From an uncultured Lachnospiraceae bacterium (GTDB taxonomy: Bacteria > Bacillota > Clostridia > Lachnospirales > Lachnospiraceae): DNA of 20,964 bases. A program made the position numbers and the translations under genes. Location of the stretch: positions 1-20,964 of the forward strand of contig UQVK01000065.1 of NCBI GenBank assembly GCA_900544445.1, written 5' to 3'. The notes below the pieces were generated by a model. That model had not been told where the DNA came from and did no database searches. It saw only the letters and a list, made by a program, of their open reading frames with translations. Below are positions 5,638 to 11,861 of the stretch, piece by piece. Each line of letters begins with the position of its first letter. The first letter of the stretch is position 1.

Positions 5638-7137
5638 TTACTGCGGCTGATAAATGGGATAGCGGTACCGATCTGCATCCGTGATTTCCCGCATGACCCG
5701 GCAGGGAACGCCGAAGGCGACCACCCCTGCTGGGATGTCTTTCGTAACCACGCTGCCTGCCCCGATGACGGAGTTGTCCCCGATGGTAACGCCGGCCAGA
5801 ATGGTGGAACCCGCTCCGATCCACACGTTATTTCCAATGCTGACCGGCTTTGCCACCTCCATGCCTGCCTTGCGCTGTTCCGGATCAATCGCATGCTCCG
5901 CGGTGGTGATGCAGCAGTTGGGAGCGATGAACACATGATCGCCAAACCGAACCTCGGCCCCGTCCGTGATCACAAGATTGTGGTTGGCGTAAAAGAAATC
6001 CCCCACAAAAATATGATAGCCGTAATCACAACAGAAGGGCGGGGTAAATACCACATTTTCGCCCATGCCTCCCAGCAGATCTTCCAGGATTTTCTGCTGA
6101 CCATCCCGGTCATTGGGACTGAGCCGGTTAAACTGATGGCATTTCTCCTTGCAATTTCTGATTTCCTCTTCCAGTTTGGGATTGTAGCATGCCTGAAACA
6201 GGCAGTTAAGTGGAATTTCAGGTCTGTTTTTATTCATAACTTTTTCTCCCTGTCGTATTTTCTGCCCTCTGTGAGGGAACCTGTCATCCTGATGCGCGGG
6301 AACGGGGCGGGGATCATAACTTTCATAACCGGGCTGCGGGCCGACATTTACGTGTTCAAAATGGATCGGAAGTCCGGCGGAATGATAAAAGCTTTTCCCG
6401 TTCTGGACCTGAAAATGCAGATGCGGTTCCGTGCTGTTGCCGGAATTACCGCAGTGGGCAATCGGCTCTCCCCGTCTGACGCGCTGTCCTTTTTTTACCT
6501 GAATGCTGCCCGGCATTAGATGCGCAAGCAGGGAATATTCCTGCCCGCAGTCAGCGGGAGAGGACTCCGTGTTGTTCAGGTCCGTATGACGAAGCAACAC
6601 ATAATTTCCACGGATATCCCGGATCAGGGGATCGGTTTTTCCGCTGAAGATTTTGCTGTCCTCACAGTCTGTACGAATTTCTTCCACCACACCGTCTGCG
6701 GGCGAAAGCACCGTTCTGCCATAGCAGTAATAGCTGTCACAGTTGGAGAAATTCCCCCGGCAGCTTTTTCCGGAATCATCCAGAATGAGAAAATCATATG
6801 CATATCTCTGGGAATTGATGTCCCAAGAGTGAGAAGCTTCCCGGCTCACCCCGCCGTTGACAATGGTCCAGGCTCCTTCGAAAGGCAGGGAATAGGTAAT
6901 CTTCGGTAAAAAGTTGTCCTTATCCGGCATCGGTCGGTTTTTACAGGAACAGATCACGATTCCGGCAAGCTGCCGCAGGCTTTGCAGAAAAATTGGAAAC
7001 GACAGGGCAATTTCCAGAATCCCAAACAGCCAGAAAAGCCACATCCATTTCCAGACAGGCTGTTCAGACAGAAACATGGGAAGACCGAGAAGACCAAGCC
7101 ATTTCAGTCTGGAGGACCAGCGGAGCAGTGTTCTCAT
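5638..7137 (-). CDS. Fusion of membrane-anchored M23 metallopeptidase and hexapeptide-repeat acetyltransferase
   Basis: A single 499-residue frame with two normally separate proteins. Residues 1-300 are an M23/LytM-type peptidase: hydrophobic segments near 12-24 and 30-50, then zinc-site motifs SHSWD (His103) and YAYDF (Asp115), and GNSGNSTEPHLHF with His239 and His241. M23 enzymes cut peptidoglycan or other glycine-rich peptides outside the cell. Residues 301-499 are a maltose/galactoside-type O-acetyltransferase with left-handed beta-helix repeats (FVGDFFYANHN, SIGNNVWIGAGSTILAGVTIGDNSVIGAGSVV) and an AEHAID catalytic His. The two would act on opposite sides of the membrane, so a true bifunctional protein is odd. 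Start 7137 is chosen by GAAAGGTG upstream and by the promoter at 7213-7241, which excludes the longer frame to 7239. See the internal start at 6237. Confidence 0.8.
   Translation of the reverse strand: MRTLLRWSSRLKWLGLLGLPMFLSEQPVWKWMWLFWLFGILEIALSFPIFLQSLRQLAGIVICSCKNRPMPDKDNFLPKITYSLPFEGAWTIVNGGVSREASHSWDINSQRYAYDFLILDDSGKSCRGNFSNCDSYYCYGRTVLSPADGVVEEIRTDCEDSKIFSGKTDPLIRDIRGNYVLLRHTDLNNTESSPADCGQEYSLLAHLMPGSIQVKKGQRVRRGEPIAHCGNSGNSTEPHLHFQVQNGKSFYHSAGLPIHFEHVNVGPQPGYESYDPRPVPAHQDDRFPHRGQKIRQGEKVMNKNRPEIPLNCLFQACYNPKLEEEIRNCKEKCHQFNRLSPNDRDGQQKILEDLLGGMGENVVFTPPFCCDYGYHIFVGDFFYANHNLVITDGAEVRFGDHVFIAPNCCITTAEHAIDPEQRKAGMEVAKPVSIGNNVWIGAGSTILAGVTIGDNSVIGAGSVVTKDIPAGVVAFGVPCRVMREITDADRYRYPIYQPQ
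6235..6250 (-). promoter_or_regulatory. Internal ribosome binding site and start of the acetyltransferase half
   Basis: On the minus strand GGGAG (bases 6250-6246) lies 8 bases before an in-frame ATG (6237-6235) that begins MNKNRPEI, exactly where an independent acetyltransferase would start. This suggests that a separate 199-residue acetyltransferase is made from the same mRNA. The fusion would then be the result of a lost stop codon at the end of the peptidase gene. Confidence 0.55.
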
Positions 7138-7212
7138 TCCTTTCACCTTTCTTCCCGAAGCGGGAAGTTCCTTTCCATTTTCTTCTCTGAGCGGAAGCCT
7201 TTCTCTGGTCCT

Positions 7213-7241
7213 ACTATAGCAAAATTCCTTCTTTGGCACAA
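7213..7241 (-). promoter_or_regulatory. Promoter of the M23-acetyltransferase gene
   Basis: Read on the minus strand: TTGTGC (7241-7236), a 17-base spacer and TATAGT (7218-7213). It lies about 75 bases before ATG 7137 and inside the upstream part of the open frame, which supports the shorter start. Confidence 0.5.
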
Positions 7242-7258
7242 ACGTTTTCCGCCCGTTT

Positions 7259-7288
7259 TTGTCATTTTCTTCTCCGGACTCATATCAT
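7259..7288 (+). promoter_or_regulatory. Promoter of the superoxide dismutase gene
   Basis: TTGTCA (7259-7264), an 18-base spacer and TATCAT (7283-7288), 38 bases before ATG 7327. It is divergent from the M23 promoter, with 17 bases between the two -35 boxes. Confidence 0.45.
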
Positions 7289-7326
7289 AAAGATAGAAAG
7301 AATTGTTCGAAGCGCAGGGAGAAAAA

Positions 7327-7812
7327 ATGATCAGACTTCTCACAGACAGCATGCTGAAATTTCTCACGAAACAGCCGGCGGCAAGCGCGGATGTGAAGGG
7401 TTCGGAAAAATATCCGGACATCCGGGGCCTTGTGGCCTTTTACCCGTTCGAGAACGGGACGGTGGTGCTGGCGGATATCTGCGGCCTGCCGCAGACGGAA
7501 GAACCGTGCGGAACCGGCTTCTTCGGCTTCCATATCCATGAAGGAGCATCCTGCAGCGGGACGGCGGCGGAGCCCTTTGCCGATGCGAAAGGACATTACA
7601 ATCCTGTCTCCTGTCCCCATCCGGCGCACGCCGGAGATATGCCCGTTCTGGAGTCGGCCGGTGGAAAGGCCTGGCTGGCCTTCTATACGGAGCGGTTCCT
7701 GCCGCAGGAGCTTCCCGGCAAAACGGTCATCATCCATTCCATGCCCGACGATTACCGCAGCCAGCCTGCCGGAGACGCGGGAGAGAGGATCGCCTGCGGC
7801 ATGATACGATGA
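7327..7812 (+). CDS. Cu/Zn superoxide dismutase family protein, no signal peptide
   Basis: A 161-residue protein with every metal ligand of Cu/Zn superoxide dismutase: copper ligands His69 and His71 in GFHIHEG, bridging His90 in GHYNP, zinc ligands His98, His101 and Asp104 in PHPAHAGD, and copper ligand His137 in IIHSMPDD. The active-site Arg154 (GERIACG) and the disulfide pair Cys76/Cys157 are also present. The expected reaction is dismutation of superoxide to oxygen and hydrogen peroxide. Bacterial members are usually exported, but this one starts MIRLLTDSMLKFL with no signal peptide or lipobox. Start 7327 is backed by GGGAG at 7317-7321. Its own divergent promoter and the change of topic afterwards suggest a single-gene unit. 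An alternative upstream start at 7303 adds eight residues but no signal. Confidence 0.9.
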   Translation: MIRLLTDSMLKFLTKQPAASADVKGSEKYPDIRGLVAFYPFENGTVVLADICGLPQTEEPCGTGFFGFHIHEGASCSGTAAEPFADAKGHYNPVSCPHPAHAGDMPVLESAGGKAWLAFYTERFLPQELPGKTVIIHSMPDDYRSQPAGDAGERIACGMIR

Positions 7813-7829
7813 GCAATTCGCTTCCGGGA

Positions 7830-7859
7830 TTTACAATCGAAGAAACGGTAGTGTATAAT
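7830..7859 (+). promoter_or_regulatory. Promoter of the rluF-ligA-metA transcript
   Basis: TTTACA (7830-7835), an 18-base spacer and perfect TATAAT (7854-7859) preceded by TG. It lies 35 bases before the rluF start. No other promoter or terminator is seen until after metA. Confidence 0.65.
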
Positions 7860-7893
7860 AGACAGGAAATTCAAGAAGGATATGGAATACAGG

Positions 7894-8640
7894 ATGACAG
7901 AACAGCATACAAAACAGGAACGACTGAATAAATACCTGGCCGACTGCGGGATCTGTTCCCGCAGGGAGGCCGACCGGATGATCGAAGCCGGGCGGGTGAC
8001 GGTGAACGGACGGCCGGCGGACATGGGCGAGCGTGTAGGGGCTTCCGACGAGGTGGCGGTAGATGGCCGTCCTCTGGAACGAAAAGATAAAAAGGTGGTT
8101 CTCGCCTTTTACAAGCCCGTCGGCGTGACCTGCACGGAGAAAGACCGGTTCGCGGAAAAAACCATCCGGGACGTGGTGGATTATCCGGTCCGGGTTACCT
8201 ATGCGGGACGGCTGGACAAGGATTCGGAGGGGCTTCTGCTTCTGACCAACGACGGTGAACTGATCAACGCGCTGATGCGTGCCGTAAATTTCCATGAAAA
8301 GGAATATCTGGTCCGGGTGAACCGGCCTGTTACCGACGCTTTTCTGAAGAAAATGTCGGAGGGCGTGTTTTTAAAGGAACTGGACGTACAGACCAGACCC
8401 TGCCGGGTGGAGCAGGAGGGAAAGTTCACCTTCCGCATCGTGCTGACACAGGGACTGAACCGGCAGATCCGGCGGATGTGCCGTACGCTTGGCATGGATG
8501 TGACCAGTATAAAGCGGGTGCGGGTGGCAAACATTACACTGGGAAGGCTGACGCCCGGAAACTACCGGCTGGTGGAAAAGGAAGAGCTTCAGGAGCTGTA
8601 CCGCATCGCGGGAGCGAAGGGCGTTCCGACATGGAGGTAA
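7894..8640 (+). CDS. rluF: 23S rRNA pseudouridine synthase, RluF-like (RsuA family)
   Basis: About 248 residues from ATG 7894. An S4 RNA-binding domain comes first (RLNKYLADCGICSRREADRM), then the RsuA-family catalytic domain. The catalytic Asp is in AGRLDKDSEGLLLLTNDG, and the conserved QGLNRQIRRMC appears near the end of the fold. HEKEYLV, CRVE...F.FRI and IKRVRVANI fit RluF better than RluB or RsuA. RluF converts U2604, and in some cases U2605, of 23S rRNA to pseudouridine; it acts on ribosomes in the cytosol. The annotated start could also be ATG 7882, but AAGGA at 7876-7880 is too close to that one. The stop codon overlaps the ribosome binding site of ligA, indicating coupled expression in an rluF-ligA-metA operon. 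Confidence 0.88.
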   Translation: MTEQHTKQERLNKYLADCGICSRREADRMIEAGRVTVNGRPADMGERVGASDEVAVDGRPLERKDKKVVLAFYKPVGVTCTEKDRFAEKTIRDVVDYPVRVTYAGRLDKDSEGLLLLTNDGELINALMRAVNFHEKEYLVRVNRPVTDAFLKKMSEGVFLKELDVQTRPCRVEQEGKFTFRIVLTQGLNRQIRRMCRTLGMDVTSIKRVRVANITLGRLTPGNYRLVEKEELQELYRIAGAKGVPTWR

Positions 8641-8642
8641 AC

Positions 8643-10643
8643 ATGGACAAGACAGCAAGAATGAAAGAATTGATTGCAAAACTGACCGAAGCGTCCCGGG
8701 CCTATTATGCCGAGGACAGGGAGATCATGAGCAATTACGAATACGACAGACTGTATGACGAGCTGGAGGCGCTGGAAAAGGAAACCGGGACCGTGCTGGC
8801 CGGAAGCCCTACGGTGACGGTGGGCTACGAGGCGGTGGACGAGCTTCCCAAGGAACGCCATGAGCGCCCCATGCTTTCGTTGGGAAAGACGAAAAGCAGA
8901 GAGGAACTGCGGGACTGGCTGGGAAACCAGAAGGGACTTCTTTCCTGGAAGCTGGACGGCCTGACCGTGGTGCTCACCTATCGGGACGGAACCCTGTTCA
9001 AGGCGGTCACCCGGGGAAACGGAGAGATCGGAGAGGTGATTACTCCCAATGCGAAGGTGTTCGTGAACATCCCGCTGGTCATTCCCTTTAAGGGTGAGCT
9101 GGTGCTCCGCGGTGAGGCTGTGATCAGCTATGAGGATTTTGAAAAGATCAATGAAAAAATAGAGGACGCAGACGCACGTTATAAAAACCCGAGAAACCTC
9201 TGCTCCGGTTCCGTGCGCCAGCTTTCCAGTGAGATCACAGCGCAGAGAAATGTGCGCTTTTATGCTTTCGCGCTGGTTTCCGCGCAGGAGACTGCCGCAG
9301 CGGATTCTCAGGTTCGTCCGGAAACTCCGGATTTTGAAAATTCCAGAAAAAAGCAGTTTGAATTCCTTGCCGCGCAGGGCTTTGATGTGGTGGAGTACCG
9401 GGAGGTGGACGCACAGAACGTGGAAGAGGCGGTTTCCGGTTTCGAGGAACGAATCAAAACCTTTCCCATTCCTTCGGACGGCCTGGTGCTCATCTATGAT
9501 GATATCGCCTACGGACTTTCCCTGGGTACCACGGCCAAGTTCCCCCGGGATTCCATTGCGTTCAAGTGGGAGGATGAAACGGCGGAAACCACCCTGCTTG
9601 AAATGGAATGGAGCGCCAGCCGGACCGGCCTGATCAATCCGGTCGCCATCTTTGAGCCGGTGCAGCTGGAAGGAACCACCGTGAGCCGGGCCAGCGTTCA
9701 TAACGTGAGCATTGTGAAGAGCCTGGAGCTGGGAATCGGGGACCGGATCGCCGTTTACAAGGCGAACATGATCATTCCCCAGATTGCGGAAAATCTGACC
9801 AGAAGCGGCACCCTTCCCATTCCGGATACCTGTCCGGTCTGCGGAGGGAAGGCGGAGATCCGGCAGGTGAACGACGTGCAGTCCCTCTACTGCACAAATC
9901 CGGACTGCGACGCAAAAAAATTGAAGGCATTTACCCTGTTCGTCAGCCGGGATGCGCTGAACATCGACGGCCTTTCCGAAGCCACGCTGGAGAAATTTCT
10001 CGGCAGAGGTTTCCTCCACCGTTTTGCGGATTTGTTCCATCTGGACCGGTACCGGGAGGAAATTGTCGCCATGGACGGCTTCGGAGAAAAATCCTGGCAG
10101 AATCTTTCCGAGAGCATTGAACGGGCGAGGGCGACAACCCTTCCCCGGGTAATCTACGGCCTGGGCATCCAGAACATCGGCCTTGCCAACGCGAAGATGA
10201 TCTGCCGGGAATACAACGATGATCTGGACCGGATGATGGCTGCGGATGTGGAGGAACTGAGCCTGATCGACGGCGTGGGCGGCGTGATCGCCGGAACCTT
10301 CCACGATTACTGGCAGTCAGAGAAGAACAGGGAGGATGTGAAGCTGTTGCTTTCCGAGCTTACCATCGAGCATACGGAGGTGGATGAATCCGCCCAGACC
10401 CTGAAAGGGCTCGTCTTCGTGGTGACCGGAAGCCTGAACCATTTCGACGGACGAAGCGCCCTGAAAGAGGTGATCGAACAGAAGGGCGGCAAGGTCACGG
10501 GAAGCGTGACCGGAAAAACCACCTGCCTGATCAATAACGACAGCACCTCCAACTCCGCCAAGAACAGAAAGGCGAAGGAGTTGAATGTGCCCGTTCTCAC
10601 GGAAGAGGAATTCATGAAGCAGTATCTGGATATGGAGGAATAA
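8643..10643 (+). CDS. ligA: NAD-dependent DNA ligase LigA, copy 1
   Basis: A complete 666-residue LigA. It has the NMN-binding Ia region (YYAED...EYDRLYDELEALE, 21-45), the KLDG adenylation motif with Lys103, the OB-fold (SRTGLINPVA, 326-335), a four-Cys zinc finger (Cys397, 400, 417, 422), helix-hairpin-helix repeats (about 440-560) and a C-terminal BRCT domain (GLVFVVTGSLNHFDGRSALK, from 589). It seals nicks using NAD+. Several usually invariant stretches differ: TRGNGEIGEVIT for TRGDG..GEDVT, RNLCSGSVRQL for RNAAAGSLRQL, and YKANMIIP for RAGDVIP, so it belongs to a divergent clade. GGAGG (8633-8637) overlaps the rluF stop and sets the start at 8643; a longer frame from 8478 lies inside rluF. 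metA follows after 6 bases. Confidence 0.93.
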   Translation: MDKTARMKELIAKLTEASRAYYAEDREIMSNYEYDRLYDELEALEKETGTVLAGSPTVTVGYEAVDELPKERHERPMLSLGKTKSREELRDWLGNQKGLLSWKLDGLTVVLTYRDGTLFKAVTRGNGEIGEVITPNAKVFVNIPLVIPFKGELVLRGEAVISYEDFEKINEKIEDADARYKNPRNLCSGSVRQLSSEITAQRNVRFYAFALVSAQETAAADSQVRPETPDFENSRKKQFEFLAAQGFDVVEYREVDAQNVEEAVSGFEERIKTFPIPSDGLVLIYDDIAYGLSLGTTAKFPRDSIAFKWEDETAETTLLEMEWSASRTGLINPVAIFEPVQLEGTTVSRASVHNVSIVKSLELGIGDRIAVYKANMIIPQIAENLTRSGTLPIPDTCPVCGGKAEIRQVNDVQSLYCTNPDCDAKKLKAFTLFVSRDALNIDGLSEATLEKFLGRGFLHRFADLFHLDRYREEIVAMDGFGEKSWQNLSESIERARATTLPRVIYGLGIQNIGLANAKMICREYNDDLDRMMAADVEELSLIDGVGGVIAGTFHDYWQSEKNREDVKLLLSELTIEHTEVDESAQTLKGLVFVVTGSLNHFDGRSALKEVIEQKGGKVTGSVTGKTTCLINNDSTSNSAKNRKAKELNVPVLTEEEFMKQYLDMEE

Positions 10644-10649
10644 AAAGCA

Positions 10650-11588
10650 ATGCCGATTAAAGTACAGAGTGATCTTCCCGCAAGGGATATTTTGGATAAT
10701 GAAAATATTTTCGTCATGGACGAGTACCGGGCGCTGCATCAGGACATGCGCCCTCTGCAGATCTGTATCCTGAATCTGATGCCCGTCAAGCAGGATACGG
10801 AGCTGCATCTTCTGCGCTCCCTGTCCAACACGCCTCTGCAGGTGGATGTGACCTTCATGAAAATGAACAGCCACGTGTCCATGAACACCTCCATCACCCA
10901 TCTGAACAAATTTTATAATACCTTCGATGAGTTGAAGGAGAACAAATACGACGGCCTGATCATCACGGGCGCGCCGGTGGAGCAGATCCCCTTTGAAGAG
11001 GTGGATTACTGGGAGGAGCTTTGTGAGATCATGGAGTGGTCCAAAACCCATGTGACCAGCACCTTCCATATCTGCTGGGGAGCACAGGCGGGGCTTTACT
11101 ATCATTTCGGGCTGAACAAGGTGCTTCTGCCAAAGAAGCTGTTCGGCGTATATCCGCACCGGGTGCTCAACCGGAAAATTCCGCTGGTGCGCGGCTTTGA
11201 CGACATTTTCTATATCCCCCACAGCCGTCATACGGCGGTACCTGCTGAGGCCATCCACGCCTGCCCGGATCTTGTAGTGATGGCTGAATCAAGAGAAGCC
11301 GGCGTGCTTCTTTGCATGACGGACGAGGGCCGTCAGGTTTTCGTGATGGGCCATCCGGAATATGACCGGTATACCTTACATAACGAATATATGCGGGATA
11401 AAGAGAAAGGCCTTCCCATCGACCTTCCCGTCAATTACTATCCGGACGACGACTGCACGAAGCGGCCGGTCCTTTCCTGGAGGTCCCACTGCAACAACCT
11501 ATATACCAACTGGCTCAATTATTACGTATATCAGACGACACCCTATGATATTCGGGAAATCAGCAACAGCAAGGCTGTTTTCGAGTGA
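10650..11588 (+). CDS. metA: Homoserine O-acyltransferase MetA, probably acetyl-CoA-using
   Basis: A 312-residue enzyme of methionine synthesis that activates homoserine by O-acylation. The catalytic residues are in place: Cys142 in FHICWGAQ, His235 and Glu237 in VMGHPEYD. Acyl choice in this family follows position 111, with Gly giving succinyl-CoA use and Glu acetyl-CoA use, as shown for the Bacillus cereus enzyme. Here TGAPVEQ places Glu at 111, so homoserine O-acetyltransferase is more likely despite the usual succinyltransferase name. It lies 6 bases after ligA copy 1, with GGAGG (10634-10638) inside the end of that gene, so it is in the rluF-ligA operon. A ligase, an rRNA modifier and an amino-acid enzyme share no obvious pathway. 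The length is normal and no damage is seen. Confidence 0.93.
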   Translation: MPIKVQSDLPARDILDNENIFVMDEYRALHQDMRPLQICILNLMPVKQDTELHLLRSLSNTPLQVDVTFMKMNSHVSMNTSITHLNKFYNTFDELKENKYDGLIITGAPVEQIPFEEVDYWEELCEIMEWSKTHVTSTFHICWGAQAGLYYHFGLNKVLLPKKLFGVYPHRVLNRKIPLVRGFDDIFYIPHSRHTAVPAEAIHACPDLVVMAESREAGVLLCMTDEGRQVFVMGHPEYDRYTLHNEYMRDKEKGLPIDLPVNYYPDDDCTKRPVLSWRSHCNNLYTNWLNYYVYQTTPYDIREISNSKAVFE

Positions 11589-11654
11589 TTATTTCATGAT
11601 GACATAAATGTGAAATTCATGTAAATTGTTATGTTTTCACGTATCATGACGGGC

Positions 11655-11699
11655 AAATGGTGTCAAAATGGTGTCAGTAGTAGAAACTAAATGGTGTCA
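11655..11699. repeat. Three copies of an 11-bp direct repeat
   Basis: AAATGGTGTCA occurs at 11655-11665, 11666-11676 and 11689-11699, the first two directly adjacent, in the gap between metA and the second ligA. It might bind a regulator, mark a recombination site, or be the remnant of a lost gene end. No integrase is nearby in the window. Confidence 0.6.
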
Positions 11700-11748
11700 A
11701 ATAATTGCTTTATTTGACGGAAAAATACGATAGAGAGTTAACTTAAGT

Positions 11749-11783
11749 GACCACTGTAAATCAGATATATGTTTTCAGTGGTC
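11749..11783 (+). terminator. Possible terminator between metA and ligA copy 2
   Basis: GACCACTG (11749-11756) pairs with CAGTGGTC (11776-11783) with a 19-base loop, extendable by A-T pairs inward, and is followed by the T-rich TTCTTAT. It is weaker than the other terminators because the tail is broken, but it is well placed to end the metA transcript. Confidence 0.45.
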
Positions 11784-11796
11784 TTCTTATATGGTT

Positions 11797-11825
11797 TTTA
11801 CTGATGTAATTATACAGCATATTTT
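11797..11825 (+). promoter_or_regulatory. Possible promoter of ligA copy 2
   Basis: TTTACT (11797-11802), a 17-base spacer and TATTTT (11820-11825), 36 bases before the start of the second ligase. It is only a moderate match; an alternative TTGACG at 11714-11719 has no good -10 box. Confidence 0.35.
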
Positions 11826-11861
11826 TATGCGATAAGAGTGATAAATAGTAAAGGAGGCTAT

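Noticed and set aside
5605..6519. 304-residue + strand frame opposite the M23/acetyltransferase fusion
   Set aside because: The minus strand encodes clear hexapeptide repeats and M23 motifs; the + frame is a mirror with no domain or start signal.
7138..7239. 34-residue N-terminal extension of the M23 fusion
   Set aside because: It overlaps the likely promoter at 7213-7241 and has no ribosome binding site, whereas ATG 7137 has one.
8478..8642. 55-residue N-terminal extension of ligA copy 1
   Set aside because: It lies inside rluF in another frame; GGAGG at 8633-8637 and homology to copy 2 fix the start at 8643.
8589..10304. 571-residue open frame on the minus strand inside ligA copy 1
   Set aside because: It is an antisense shadow of a well-supported ligase gene, and the same kind of frame appears in copy 2 at 12543-13682. 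It has no family resemblance and no ribosome binding site.
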